DNA from: Bacteroidota bacterium
GTDB lineage: Bacteria > Bacteroidota > Bacteroidia > Flavobacteriales > Schleiferiaceae
NCBI GenBank assembly: GCA_003385605.1
Contig: QQUU01000007.1
Span: 1 to 64,000, forward strand
DNA: 64,000 bases
Direction: 5' to 3'
Position numbers and translations under genes: made by a program. Position 1 is the first letter of the stretch. Each line of letters opens with the position of its first letter. Below, piece after piece: positions 55,157-64,000 of this stretch. The notes under the pieces are model-generated. The model was not told the origin of the DNA and ran no database searches. It worked only from the letters and a program-made list of their open reading frames with translations.

Positions 55157-55560
55157 TGCGTAGCGTATTACATAGTATAATAGTCATTTTGGGCTTGGCG
55201 ACCGTGGGTTGCCAAGCTCAAAGTGTTTCTACTGGGGTGGTAAACATTGATATTAACGTGGCCGATTTTGCGGCGGGTATCGATACAGCCGAAAACGCCT
55301 TATTGCTTGATGTTCGCACGGATGCTGAGTTTGCCAGTGGCCATCTCAATGGTGCCACGCAAATAGATTTTTACCGCGACGACTTTGAAGAAGCGCTGTC
55401 CAAACTGGACAAGAGTCAGCCTGTATATGTCTACTGCCGAAGCGGAAACAGATCTGGCAAAGCAGCGAAGCAGATGAAGGCTTTAGGATTCAAAGAAGTT
55501 TACAATCTTGAGGGAGGCATCGGTGCTTGGGCTCGTCGTGGCCAACCTATTGCAAAATAA
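55156..55560 (+). CDS. exported rhodanese-like protein
   Basis: This is a 134-residue protein with an N-terminal signal ([13 protein letters not shown]; a lipoprotein Cys at residue 19 is likely). The rhodanese domain has [19 protein letters not shown] and the active-site loop [15 protein letters not shown]. Export places it in the periplasm, unlike the first rhodanese. It overlaps the upstream stop by one base and ends one base before the thioredoxin ATG. Confidence 0.93.
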   Translation: MRSVLHSIIVILGLATVGCQAQSVSTGVVNIDINVADFAAGIDTAENALLLDVRTDAEFASGHLNGATQIDFYRDDFEEALSKLDKSQPVYVYCRSGNRSGKAAKQMKALGFKEVYNLEGGIGAWARRGQPIAK

Positions 55561-55561
55561 T

Positions 55562-55870
55562 ATGGCTAGTTTCAAAGAAATCATCTCTAGCGATACGCCC
55601 ACGTTAATCGATTTTTTCGCCACGTGGTGTGGACCGTGTAAGATGATGCCGCCCATACTCCAAGAGCTCAGCGACCAAATGGGGGATTCGGTGAGAATCC
55701 TCAAAGTAGATGTCGATAAGAACCAGGAGCTCAGCCAAGCGTTAAACGTACAAGGCGTACCGACATTGGCTTTGTTCCAATCCGGTAAAATGCTCTGGCG
55801 TCAAAGTGGTGTAATCCCCGCATTTCAATTGGCCCAGATCATCAAAGAAAAAGCGTCTTTAGAGGCTTAA
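55562..55870 (+). CDS. thioredoxin-like protein
   Basis: This is a 102-residue protein from ATG 55562 ([19 protein letters not shown]). The CxxC site is [12 protein letters not shown], and the cis-Pro loop [12 protein letters not shown] is present. It has the standard thioredoxin length and no signal, so it is cytosolic. Lying between an exported rhodanese and a DUF3089 lipoprotein with no gap, it may reduce protein disulfides or persulfides made by its neighbours; that role is inference. Confidence 0.95.
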   Translation: MASFKEIISSDTPTLIDFFATWCGPCKMMPPILQELSDQMGDSVRILKVDVDKNQELSQALNVQGVPTLALFQSGKMLWRQSGVIPAFQLAQIIKEKASLEA

Positions 55871-56863
55871 ATGAAAAATCTGATACTACTTGTTTTACCG
55901 TTTCTAGCAAGCTGTGGCTTGTCTTTGGATTTGGTAGAAGAAGCCATTCCGGCACCCGACTATACAGATTTGAGTTATTGGGTGGCACACCCCGAAAAAG
56001 TTGATTTATCGGATTCTGTCTATTCTTCACGTCCTTCCAATCAGTTCAATATTCCGGTATTCTTTGTGAGTCCGACTGTTCATTTTCCTAAAAAGGGAGG
56101 CAATTGGAACGTGGACCCCTCGACCGATGAAGGAAAGAACGCTTTCAATACACCGGTGCAATACCAGAGCACAGCCTTCAATGTTGCGGGACCCATTTAT
56201 TCGCCGGCATACAGACAAAGCGCTTACCAAGTCTACAACGTGGCCCCAAATGCGACGACCGTAAAATCATATGCGATTGCTTACGAGGATGTACAATCGG
56301 CCTTCATGATTTTCTTAAAGCAAATCGGTCCCCATACACCGTTCATTGTAGCTTCACACAGCCAAGGAACAGACCATCTTATCCAACTCATTCAAAGGGA
56401 ATTCACCCCGCTATTGGAAGAACGATTGGTTGCTGCTTACCTCGTAGGTATGCCGGTTAACGATTGTGATATACGTATTCCTATTTGCGAAGAGCCTACA
56501 TCTACAGGGTGTTACACCTCGTGGAGGACCTACCACATCAGCGCGAAATATTACAACAAGTATCCGGTGGAGTGTATAGGAGTGGTAAATCCTTTGTCCT
56601 GGACTACAGCACCCGCGAGAGTTCCTGCTTCAATGAACAAAGATGTTTTGGTAAGTGACGAAAAGCCCCTGTTTCAAGAACTGGTCAGTGCCAAGATCAG
56701 CAATGGTGTGGTGGTGACTGAGCGTCCTCAATTTCCAGGAAGCTTCGTCATTCGTACTAAAAATTACCACAGGGGTGATATCAACCTGTACTACGGCAAC
56801 ATTCAAGAAAATGTTATTGATCGCTGTGTACAGTATCTGAAGGAACAAGGTCGTCCTGAGTAG
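55871..56863 (+). CDS. DUF3089 alpha/beta-hydrolase-like lipoprotein
   Basis: This is a 330-residue protein with lipoprotein signal NLILLVLPFLASC (Cys15). DUF3089 features: DLSYWVAHPEKVDLSD, VPVFFVSPTVHF-type text (here IPVFFVSPTVHF), NAPVYSP-like AGPIYSPAYRQSAYQ, and the nucleophile elbow VASHSQGTDH with the predicted catalytic Ser. It starts directly after the thioredoxin stop. The hydrolase substrate is unknown. Its 3' end overlaps the SPOR gene by 50 bases in the opposite direction. Confidence 0.92.
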   Translation: MKNLILLVLPFLASCGLSLDLVEEAIPAPDYTDLSYWVAHPEKVDLSDSVYSSRPSNQFNIPVFFVSPTVHFPKKGGNWNVDPSTDEGKNAFNTPVQYQSTAFNVAGPIYSPAYRQSAYQVYNVAPNATTVKSYAIAYEDVQSAFMIFLKQIGPHTPFIVASHSQGTDHLIQLIQREFTPLLEERLVAAYLVGMPVNDCDIRIPICEEPTSTGCYTSWRTYHISAKYYNKYPVECIGVVNPLSWTTAPARVPASMNKDVLVSDEKPLFQELVSAKISNGVVVTERPQFPGSFVIRTKNYHRGDINLYYGNIQENVIDRCVQYLKEQGRPE

Positions 56864-57266
56864 GCAATTCATACCAAGGAATGAGCGTTTTTAAGACGAA
56901 CGCATCTGGGTAATGAACACGCCATTCTGAGAGTGCTCTTTCGGCAGCGCTTACATCAGGAAAAGAGCCAATATGGATTTTAAAATTTGGCTCGCGGTAA
57001 ACCATGCGAGCATCATTGTCAATTCCTAGAGATATTATATTAGCACGTACGGCATTCGCACCGCTGCGATCGCCGCTAAAAATCTGAATCGTATACCCCT
57101 CAAAAAGAGTACTTTTCGAATTTTCAGAGAAATGAAGGTACGCACTATCAAGGTCCATTGGGACATTCAAAGTATCGTTGCTTGCAGTGAAAACACCCTG
57201 AGATGACTTCGCATGGCTAGTATGCGCTGTAATACAGATGAGGACTGTGATTAGGAGATGTTTCAT
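56814..57266 (-). CDS. SPOR-domain periplasmic protein
   Basis: This is a 150-residue protein with a signal peptide (MKHLLITVLICITAHTSHA). A SPOR fold covers residues about 57-130: GYTIQIFSGDRSGANAVRAN (split GYTIQIFSG and DRSGANAVRAN), MVYREPNFKIHIGSFPDVSAAERAL and AFVLKTLIPW. SPOR domains bind denuded peptidoglycan at the division site. It is divergent from actA with a 180-base gap. Confidence 0.9.
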   Translation of the reverse strand: MKHLLITVLICITAHTSHAKSSQGVFTASNDTLNVPMDLDSAYLHFSENSKSTLFEGYTIQIFSGDRSGANAVRANIISLGIDNDARMVYREPNFKIHIGSFPDVSAAERALSEWRVHYPDAFVLKTLIPWYELPTQDDLVPSDTVHSDQ

Positions 57267-57407
57267 ATTCTCAAAAGTCGCAAAAAATGAGGACTTATTG
57301 CGGCTGAAACGGATTTATTGGAATTTTTGTTCAAACAAGTAGTTATTTAGAATCAATTTAAATTGAAATTAAGCAAAATATACTCGACTCATTCGGGGTC
57401 TGTACCT

Positions 57408-57415
57408 TATTTTTG
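57408..57415 (+). promoter_or_regulatory. -7 promoter element of the act operon
   Basis: TATTTTTG matches TAnnTTTG exactly, 31 bases ahead of the actA ATG (57447). It also argues against the longer frame starting at 57363. No TTG is found at the -33 distance. Confidence 0.55.
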
Positions 57416-57446
57416 CGCGACAGTGAATAGCTATATAAAGCCGTAT

Positions 57447-58718
57447 ATGTACACTACTTCTAAACTCAAGAGATTTGCATCACTTTTTGCAGTGATAGCA
57501 CTCATGCTCTTCTCTTCTGTTGCGCAAGCCTTTGAAGGCGATGCCAAGAACGGAAGAAAGCTTTTCAAGCAAAATTGTGCGAGTTGTCACAAGCTCGACA
57601 AAAAATTAGTTGGTCCTGCTCTTACAGGGGTCACCGACAAGTACTCAGAGGACTGGTTGCTTCAGTGGATTCGCAACAATGCGGAACTACGTGCTTCTGG
57701 AGATGAGGATGCACTAGCCATCTTCGAAGAGTACAACGGTTCTGTGATGAGTGCGTTCCCTGCGCTTAGCGACCAAGACATCTTTGACATCTTGCAATAC
57801 ACGATCGATGGTGATCCTAAACCAGTGGTGACTACTGCTGGTGGCGGTGGTGGTGTTGCAGCGGCTCCTGCCAAAGATTACTCGAAAGAAATTGTTATCG
57901 GTCTAGGGTTGTTACTCTTTGTAATGATCTCATTGCTCGCAAGAATGAAGAATACACTTCGTCTTGTGAACGGTCAAGACCCAGTAAGTATCCTTGATGA
58001 AGCAGGATGGTTCTGGGGCCGATTAATCAACAATAAAGGTTTTGTTACTGTAGCTACCATCGTAGTGACCATTGCATTCTTGAACCAACTGTACTGGTTT
58101 ATGATGGGCATCGGTGTAGAACAGAACTACCAGCCAGAGCAGCCTATCGCGTTCTCTCATGCACTGCACGCAGGGGAGAATCAGATTGATTGTAACTATT
58201 GCCACAGCTCTGCACGTCACTCGAAGCATTCAGGCATTCCTTCTGCAAACGTTTGTATGAACTGTCACATGTATGTTGACGGCTCTGAAATCACGGATGA
58301 TGCAGGTAACTTAAAATACGACGGAGAGCGTTCGCCAGAAATTGCGAAAATCTATGCGGCTATTGGATGGGATGCAGACGAGCGTGGCTACATTGAGAAC
58401 TACGAGCAGCAGCCGATCAAATGGGTGCGTATCCACAACCTTCCAGATTTGGCGTACTTCAACCACAGCCAGCACGTAAATGCGGGTCAGTTGGAATGTC
58501 AAGAATGTCACGGTCCTGTAGAGACCATGGAGGAAATGTACCAGTACTCTGAATTAACCATGGGATGGTGTATCAACTGTCACCGTGAAACAGAAGTGCA
58601 GTTCGAGAAGAACGGGTACTACCAAGACTTCCACGAAGAATTAACTGAAAAGTACCACGGAGAAAAAATCACCGCTGAAAAGATTGGTGGTTTGGAATGT
58701 GGTAAGTGTCACTACTAA
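57447..58718 (+). CDS. actA: alternative complex III subunit A, six-heme cytochrome c
   Basis: This is a 423-residue protein from ATG 57447 (MYTTSKLKRFASLF), with a signal peptide ending AQA. It has six CxxCH heme sites: CASCH (residues 44-48) in a monoheme cytochrome c domain with TGVTDKYSEDWL, then after two membrane helices (VIGLGLLLFVMISLLA, FVTVATIVVTIAFLNQLYWF) the pentaheme ActA part with CNYCH, CMNCH, CQECH, CINCH and the final CGKCHY. The gene order act A-B-C-D-E identifies alternative complex III, which oxidises menaquinol and feeds an oxidase. Final electron transfer passes through these hemes. Confidence 0.94.
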   Translation: MYTTSKLKRFASLFAVIALMLFSSVAQAFEGDAKNGRKLFKQNCASCHKLDKKLVGPALTGVTDKYSEDWLLQWIRNNAELRASGDEDALAIFEEYNGSVMSAFPALSDQDIFDILQYTIDGDPKPVVTTAGGGGGVAAAPAKDYSKEIVIGLGLLLFVMISLLARMKNTLRLVNGQDPVSILDEAGWFWGRLINNKGFVTVATIVVTIAFLNQLYWFMMGIGVEQNYQPEQPIAFSHALHAGENQIDCNYCHSSARHSKHSGIPSANVCMNCHMYVDGSEITDDAGNLKYDGERSPEIAKIYAAIGWDADERGYIENYEQQPIKWVRIHNLPDLAYFNHSQHVNAGQLECQECHGPVETMEEMYQYSELTMGWCINCHRETEVQFEKNGYYQDFHEELTEKYHGEKITAEKIGGLECGKCHY

Positions 58719-58731
58719 TCGAGAAGTAAGA

Positions 58732-61700
58732 ATGACTGAGAATAATAAATATTGGAGAGGGATTGAGGATCAATCTAATCCAGAGCTCACAGAAAAGCTA
58801 GCGCAAAACGAATTCTCGAATGAGATTTCTAGCGCGGACTTCTTAGGTAATGACGAGGTTGCCGAAAGCCAAACATCTCGCCGTGATTTCCTAAAATTTA
58901 TGGGTTTCTCTACAGCAGCTGCAACACTAGCAGCTTGTGAGGCACCTATCGTAGAAAGTATTCCTTACGTAGTTAAGCCGGATAGCTTGACTCCGGGATT
59001 GCCTTCTTACTACGCTACGTCAATGTTCGACGGTATGGACTATGCTTCAATCCTTGTAAAAACAAGAGAGGGACGTCCAATCAAGGTTGAGCCAAATACG
59101 GAAGCGCCTTTCAATGGTGGAACCAACGCCCGTACGCAAGCTTCAGTTTTGAGCTTGTACGACGGTGCTCGTTTGAGAAATCCTAAAGTAGCCGGTGAAG
59201 ATGCCTCTTGGGGCGACGCTCTCGCAGCTGCTAGAGGTATGCTGACAGACAAATCAGTACTTCTTACTTCTTCTGTAATTAGCCCTGCACTAAAGGCAGC
59301 TATCGCGAAACTAGGCTTGCGTCATGTAAGCGTTGATGCAGTTAGCGCTAGTGCTCGCTTAGATGTGTATGAAGGGTTCACTGGAAAACGTGGTCTTCCA
59401 ACAGTAGACCTAGATCATGCAACTACAGTATTTGCTGTAGGTGCGGACTTCCTTGGAGATTGGGGCGGTCAAAACTTGATGGCATCTTACGCTGAACGCA
59501 GAAAGCCAGGACAAGGCATGTTGCGTCACTTGCAAGCTGAAGCTGGTCTATCTATTTCGGGTTCTAACGCAGATGTTCGCGTTAAGACCAGAGTAAGTGA
59601 ATACGAAGCAGTTCTTGCACACGTATATAATAAGGTTGCATCAGCCTTGGGCTTGTCCAAAGTAAGTGCACCTGCACTGCGTGAAGATATTGCCTCAAGC
59701 ATCGATGCTGCCGCAACAGAGCTTATCAAAGCCGGATCAGGTGCTTTGGTACTTAACGGCTTGAATACTGAGAATGCAGAGCGCTTAGCCCTAGCAATTA
59801 ACCTTGCTCTTGGTTCTAAAGCTTTCAATACTTCAAAGTTCGTTTACACGGCTAACGGAAACGACAAGGCTGCTGCAGCATTAGTTGCTGATGTAGCTGC
59901 AGGTTCTGTGGATACGATAGTAACATTGGGTGTTAACCCAGCCTATCAAATGCCTTCAGTTGACCTATCAGGCGTTAACGTAGTAGCAATTGCTGACCGC
60001 GAGGATGAAACAGCAGCTACTGCGAAAGCTGCACTTCCAGTAAGCCATTACTTGGAATCTTGGTCAGACTTTAGCGCAGTAGACGGTCACTATGCAGTAG
60101 GACAACCGACCATTAGTCCTCTTTTCGACAGTAAAAGCGCTGTTGAGATAGTGAATGCATTGGCCGGAGGTTCAGAAAGCGCGAAAGCTTTGGTAGAAGC
60201 AAGTGCTGCTGCAAATGCTGGTTCTACTTCTTGGAACGCACTTCTTCACGACGGCTTTGCATCTACGGCAGCTGCTGAAGTAAGCATGAACGGTTCTATG
60301 GATGCGAGTATGATTGACGTGAGCGGAATCAATGTGATGAAGCCTCAATCAGGACTTGAGTTCTATACATATACTAAAACGGGTATGGGTGCTGGCGAGA
60401 ACGCTAACAACCCATGGACGTACGAATTACCAGATCCAATCACACGCTTGTCTTGGGACAACTACATTACTATGTCTGCTGCTGATGCTGTAGAACTTGG
60501 TATCGAAGTAGCTCCCGAGTCGAACGGTGCAATGACTGGTAATACATTGAACATTACGGTTGACGGTAACACACTAGAAAACGTTCCAGTATGGATCCAG
60601 CCAGGACAAACGATGGGGACTTTAGGTCTTGCAGTTGGTTTTGGTCGTACTGCAGTGGGTAAGGTCGGTAACGGTATTGGTGTTAATGCTAATACATTAC
60701 TTCCAGCCTCAGCAGCAGTAAGTACTGAGGTAAGTGCTTCAGCTTCTGAAGTTGAGCACGGCTTTGCATCAGTGCAGTTGGCACATACGATGATGGGACG
60801 TAAAATCGTAAATGAAATTTCACTTCCAACTTTCATGAATGTTAGTCACGAGGAGTGGAATGAAAAGCCAACGTTCGAGACGCACAGAGGTCCTTTGAGT
60901 GCCTTTGAAGCGAATCTATGGGACGATCACGATCACGAAACCTCACACATGTGGAACATGTCTATTGACTTGAACTCGTGTACAGGTTGTGGTGCTTGTG
61001 TTGTTGCATGTTCGTTGGAAAACAACGTGCCTGTGGTAGGTAAAGACGAGGTTCGTCGCCACCGCGATATGCACTGGTTGAGAATTGACCGTTACTACTC
61101 TTCAGAAATGACAGCTGAAAGAGCTGAAGAAGAAGGTATCGGTGCTATTGAGAAATACGCGAAGATGGAAGTTCCTTCGGAGAGCCCATCGGTAGTATTC
61201 CAGCCGGTAATGTGTCAGCACTGTAACCATGCTCCTTGTGAAACTGTATGTCCTGTAGGTGCTACGGTTCACTCGAGAGAAGGTTTGAATCACATGGCCT
61301 ACAACAGATGTATCGGTACGCGTTACTGTGCGAACAACTGTCCGTACAAAGTGCGTCGATTCAACTGGTTCAACTACAAGGGCAATGAGAAATTTGCCGA
61401 TGTAAACCCATCACAAGACGATTACGGTCGTATGGTATTGAACCCAGACGTAACGGTAAGAGCACGTGGTGTGATCGAGAAGTGTTCTTTGTGTATCCAG
61501 CGTATCCAATTGGGTAAACTAGAAGCGAAGAAAGACGGTAGAATGTTGACTGACGGTGAGTTCACCACTGCTTGTGCACAAGCATGTGGTTCAAATGCCA
61601 TCGTTTTCGGAGACGTAAACAACCCTGATAGCGAGGTAAGCCACTTGAAGCAACAAGGACGTGCATACCACCTATTGGAGGAAGTAGGTACACAGCCTAG

Positions 61701-61737
61701 CGTGTTCTACCAGACTAAAGTTAGAAACAGAGCCTAA
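58732..61737 (+). CDS. actB: alternative complex III subunit B, molybdopterin-oxidoreductase-like with Fe-S domain
   Basis: This 1001-residue protein starts at ATG 58732 (MTENNKYWRGIED). A twin-arginine-like signal, TSRRDFLKFMGFS, lies unusually deep (residues 48-60), as in other ActB. The long middle part resembles molybdopterin enzymes but the usual cofactor-binding cysteine motif is absent, as reported for ActB. The C-terminal ferredoxin region (from about residue 748) has CTGCGACVVACSLEN, CQHCNHAPCETVCPVGA, CIGTRYCANNCPY and CSLCIQR...CAQACG, giving four clusters (one may be 3Fe-4S). It carries electrons from quinol toward ActA/ActE. Confidence 0.94.
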   Translation: MTENNKYWRGIEDQSNPELTEKLAQNEFSNEISSADFLGNDEVAESQTSRRDFLKFMGFSTAAATLAACEAPIVESIPYVVKPDSLTPGLPSYYATSMFDGMDYASILVKTREGRPIKVEPNTEAPFNGGTNARTQASVLSLYDGARLRNPKVAGEDASWGDALAAARGMLTDKSVLLTSSVISPALKAAIAKLGLRHVSVDAVSASARLDVYEGFTGKRGLPTVDLDHATTVFAVGADFLGDWGGQNLMASYAERRKPGQGMLRHLQAEAGLSISGSNADVRVKTRVSEYEAVLAHVYNKVASALGLSKVSAPALREDIASSIDAAATELIKAGSGALVLNGLNTENAERLALAINLALGSKAFNTSKFVYTANGNDKAAAALVADVAAGSVDTIVTLGVNPAYQMPSVDLSGVNVVAIADREDETAATAKAALPVSHYLESWSDFSAVDGHYAVGQPTISPLFDSKSAVEIVNALAGGSESAKALVEASAAANAGSTSWNALLHDGFASTAAAEVSMNGSMDASMIDVSGINVMKPQSGLEFYTYTKTGMGAGENANNPWTYELPDPITRLSWDNYITMSAADAVELGIEVAPESNGAMTGNTLNITVDGNTLENVPVWIQPGQTMGTLGLAVGFGRTAVGKVGNGIGVNANTLLPASAAVSTEVSASASEVEHGFASVQLAHTMMGRKIVNEISLPTFMNVSHEEWNEKPTFETHRGPLSAFEANLWDDHDHETSHMWNMSIDLNSCTGCGACVVACSLENNVPVVGKDEVRRHRDMHWLRIDRYYSSEMTAERAEEEGIGAIEKYAKMEVPSESPSVVFQPVMCQHCNHAPCETVCPVGATVHSREGLNHMAYNRCIGTRYCANNCPYKVRRFNWFNYKGNEKFADVNPSQDDYGRMVLNPDVTVRARGVIEKCSLCIQRIQLGKLEAKKDGRMLTDGEFTTACAQACGSNAIVFGDVNNPDSEVSHLKQQGRAYHLLEEVGTQPSVFYQTKVRNRA

Positions 61738-61753
61738 TAAATAAGAAAGCGAC

Positions 61754-63142
61754 ATGCATTACGAATCGCCTGTTAGAAATCCGCTCATTCTTGGAGATAA
61801 GTCTTATTCAGACATCACCAATGATATAGCGAAACCGGTAGAGTCAAAAGCACCACGTGCGTGGTGGATTGCCTTCTCTATCGCATTTGTCATGTTCCTA
61901 TGGGGTGTAGGATGTATCCTATATACTATTGGTACCGGTATCGGTGTTTGGGGACTTAATAAAACTGTTGATTGGGCCTGGGATATTACCAACTTCGTTT
62001 GGTGGGTAGGTATTGGTCACGCGGGAACATTGATTTCTGCGGTACTTCTTCTCTTCCGTCAGAAGTGGAGAATGGCTATTAACCGCTCGGCAGAGGCAAT
62101 GACTATCTTCTCAGTTATTCAAGCGGGTCTATTCCCGTTGATCCACATGGGTCGTATTTGGATGGCTTATTGGGTAATGCCTATTCCGAACCAATTCGGT
62201 TCACTTTGGGTGAACTTTAACTCACCACTTCTTTGGGATGTATTTGCGATCTCGACCTATCTAACCGTAAGTACTGTGTTCTGGTACGTTGGTTTGATTC
62301 CAGATTTCGCAATGATTCGCGACCGTGCAATCAACCCAGTACAAAAGCACATTTACAAGATCCTTTCTTTCGGATGGGGCGGTCAGGCAAAGCACTGGCA
62401 GCGTTTCGAAGAAGTATCGTTGGTACTTGCTGGTCTAGCAACGCCACTAGTACTTTCTGTACACACGATTGTATCGTTTGACTTCGCAACTTCTGTGATA
62501 CCAGGATGGCACACCACCATCTTCCCACCGTACTTCGTTGCCGGTGCAATCTTCTCAGGATTCGCGATGGTACAGACCCTTCTTTTGATTGTACGTAAGA
62601 TCTTCAAAATGGAAGATTACATCAACATCGAGCACATTGAGATGATGAACATTGTAATTATGGTTACAGGTTCTATCGTAGGTGTTGCGTACATCACTGA
62701 GCTTTTCATCGCTTGGTACTCGGGTGTTGAATACGAGCAATATGCGTTCTTAAATAGAGCAACCGGTCCTTACTGGTGGGCATACTGGTCGATGATGACT
62801 TGTAACGTGTTCTCTCCACAGTTTATGTGGTCGAAGAAACTTCGTACAAACTTGATTTTCACTTTCGTGATTTCAATCGTTGTAAACATCGGTATGTGGT
62901 TCGAGCGTTTCGTAATTATCGTAACCTCTATCCACAGAGATTACTTGCCATCTTCATGGTCTATGTTCTCTCCAACCTTTGTTGACATCGGTATTTATAT
63001 CGGTACTATCGGGTTCTTCTTTGTATTGTTCCTGCTTTACGCTAGAACGTTCCCAGTAATTGCACAAGCTGAATTGAAAACCATCTTGAAGTCTTCAGGT
63101 GAAAACTTCAAAAAACACCACGACGAGCATGGGGCACACTAA
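61754..63142 (+). CDS. actC: alternative complex III subunit C, NrfD/PsrC-like
   Basis: This is a 462-residue integral membrane protein with about ten helices, including IAFSIAFVMFLWGVGCILYTIG, AYWVMPIPNQFGSLWVNF and GIYIGTIGFFFVLFLLYA. It is related to NrfD/PsrC quinol-interacting subunits and forms the membrane quinol site. It starts 16 bases after actB. Its stop overlaps the actD start by 14 bases. Confidence 0.95.
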   Translation: MHYESPVRNPLILGDKSYSDITNDIAKPVESKAPRAWWIAFSIAFVMFLWGVGCILYTIGTGIGVWGLNKTVDWAWDITNFVWWVGIGHAGTLISAVLLLFRQKWRMAINRSAEAMTIFSVIQAGLFPLIHMGRIWMAYWVMPIPNQFGSLWVNFNSPLLWDVFAISTYLTVSTVFWYVGLIPDFAMIRDRAINPVQKHIYKILSFGWGGQAKHWQRFEEVSLVLAGLATPLVLSVHTIVSFDFATSVIPGWHTTIFPPYFVAGAIFSGFAMVQTLLLIVRKIFKMEDYINIEHIEMMNIVIMVTGSIVGVAYITELFIAWYSGVEYEQYAFLNRATGPYWWAYWSMMTCNVFSPQFMWSKKLRTNLIFTFVISIVVNIGMWFERFVIIVTSIHRDYLPSSWSMFSPTFVDIGIYIGTIGFFFVLFLLYARTFPVIAQAELKTILKSSGENFKKHHDEHGAH

Positions 63143-63662
63143 ACACAATCCTATCGTACGCGCGCTATTCAATGACGACGATGTCGTATTGGGCGCTGTA
63201 AAAGATCTCCGTTCTAACGGTTACCACGTGAGTGAGGTTTATTCTCCGTTCCCAATCCACGGATTGGACGAAGCAATGGGTCTTAAAAGAACTCGCTTGA
63301 GTACAGCTGCATTCTTCTACGGTTTGACCGGTTTGTTTTTCGCTTCATGGTTGACGTACTACACGATGACCTTGGATTGGCCACAAAACATCGGTGGTAA
63401 GCCAAATGCATATTGGTTCTTAAATATGCCGTCATTCATCCCAGTAATGTTTGAGTTGACTGTATTCTTCGCTGCACACTTGATGTGCTGGTCTTACTTC
63501 GCAGTAAACAAGCTATATCCAGGTGCTAAAGCACAGAACCCTGATCCTCGCACCACAGACGATCATTTCCTAATGGAAGTTGAACTTGAGGGTGAAGAGG
63601 CAGATTTAACTAAGAAGCTCCAAGAATTGGGTGCTCTAGAAATTTCAAAAGTCGAAGCATAA
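63129..63662 (+). CDS. actD: alternative complex III subunit D (DUF3341)
   Basis: This 177-residue protein starts at ATG 63129 (MGHTKHNPIVRALF), preferred over an upstream start lying further inside actC. It has a soluble N-terminal domain (DDDVVLGAVKDLRSNGYHVSEVYSPFPIHGLD, shortened as YHVSEVYSPFPIHGLD) and two helices (AAFFYGLTGLFFASWLTYY and FIPVMFELTVFFAAHLMCW). DUF3341 is the structural subunit ActD. The tail is acidic. Confidence 0.94.
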   Translation: MGHTKHNPIVRALFNDDDVVLGAVKDLRSNGYHVSEVYSPFPIHGLDEAMGLKRTRLSTAAFFYGLTGLFFASWLTYYTMTLDWPQNIGGKPNAYWFLNMPSFIPVMFELTVFFAAHLMCWSYFAVNKLYPGAKAQNPDPRTTDDHFLMEVELEGEEADLTKKLQELGALEISKVEA

Positions 63663-63663
63663 G

Positions 63664-64000
63664 ATGAAAAGAATTACTACCATCATAGTGCTTACAGCTT
63701 CAGCCGCACTCGCTAGCTGTAACTTCGATAAATCAACACCGGGTTACACGTACATGGACGACATGTACCAGAGCCCATCTCTCGAAACGTATGAGCCTTC
63801 TGCTCAATTTGCAAATGGTCTAAGCGCGCAGCTACCTGTTGAAGGTACTGTGCCGCGCGGGTACCACCCTTACGAATTTGCAAATAGCAATGAAGGATAT
63901 GAAGCTGCGCGCACCACGTTGGCGCTTCCAGCAGAATTTGATTCTGAAGAAGCGCTTGCTGAAGGAAAAGAATTGTACAACATCTTCTGTGACCACTGCC
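63664..64000 (+). CDS. actE: alternative complex III subunit E, monoheme cytochrome c (5' part)
   Basis: The reading frame opens at ATG 63664, one base after actD, and runs off the window. MKRITTIIVLTASAALASC is a lipoprotein signal (Cys19). Text such as YTYMDDMYQSPSLETYEP and VPRGYHPYEFANSNEGYE matches ActE, and the frame ends at IFCDHC, where the heme motif CxxCH begins. ActE supplies a further heme to the complex and is membrane-anchored by lipid. Confidence 0.93.
   Translation, partial: MKRITTIIVLTASAALASCNFDKSTPGYTYMDDMYQSPSLETYEPSAQFANGLSAQLPVEGTVPRGYHPYEFANSNEGYEAARTTLALPAEFDSEEALAEGKELYNIFCDHC

Overview
The window is a dense, ordinary-looking chromosomal segment of a member of the Bacteroidota, most likely a marine flavobacterium (Flavobacteriales, Cryomorphaceae/Schleiferiaceae-like; the family is inferred, not shown). 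The evidence is the alternative complex III operon at the right end, three TonB-dependent receptors (one paired with a DUF4249 lipoprotein), many lipoproteins and small outer-membrane barrels, bacterial kynurenine-pathway genes, DUF5522/DUF3050/DUF2797 proteins, few Shine-Dalgarno-like sites, and several copies of the Bacteroidota promoter signature TTG-N19..20-TAnnTTTG. There is no insertion sequence, prophage, CRISPR array, integron or obvious foreign island. Almost every gap between genes is under 200 bases and none exceeds 300 bases.

Layout. 1-2.6 kb: 3' end of S-adenosylhomocysteinase, two small envelope proteins, an unrecognised 40-residue Cys-containing peptide gene (1121-1243, minus), a glucosaminidase/LysM protein and a small membrane protein. 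2.6-5 kb: a TPP riboswitch driving a TonB-dependent receptor (probable thiamin uptake). 5-9.9 kb: MerR regulator, M23 peptidase, alaS, a barrel protein. 9.9-12.7 kb: minus-strand unit DUF5522 - hutU - OmpH-like lipoprotein. 12.7-17 kb: PLP-dependent desulfhydrase/deaminase-like gene, then UbiA-like protein - kynU - kmo. 17-27.4 kb: gcvP, then a minus-strand run of glycosidase-like lipoprotein, SemiSWEET, TonB receptor, DUF4249 and an MscS channel. 27.4-31.5 kb: atpDC and another TonB receptor.

31.6-39.2 kb: a tightly packed minus-strand unit, ugd - uxs - galE - rfbB - rsgA - degenerate HAD-like lipoprotein - dtd - mazG-like, joining nucleotide-sugar synthesis to translation quality control. 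39.3-51 kb: waaA, deoxynucleoside kinase, DUF3050, GH3-family protein, DUF2797, YhhQ-type queuosine-precursor transporter, sppA/folK (head to head, start codons overlapping), a TrmH-type methyltransferase and mutS. 51.1-54.8 kb: tRNA-Gly and tRNA-Leu, thyA-folA and an M13 metallopeptidase. 54.9-57.3 kb: two rhodaneses, a thioredoxin, a DUF3089 lipoprotein and a SPOR protein. 57.4-64 kb: actA-actB-actC-actD and the start of actE, encoding the quinol-oxidising alternative complex III.

Two small genes were found by reading short frames directly: the 40-aa peptide gene and the 54-aa DUF5522 gene, whose discovery also corrects the start of hutU. I see no multi-gene system here that is clearly new. 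The best leads are the 40-aa peptide, the HAD-like lipoprotein that lost its catalytic residues, the hutU operon partners, and the sppA/folK shared CATG.
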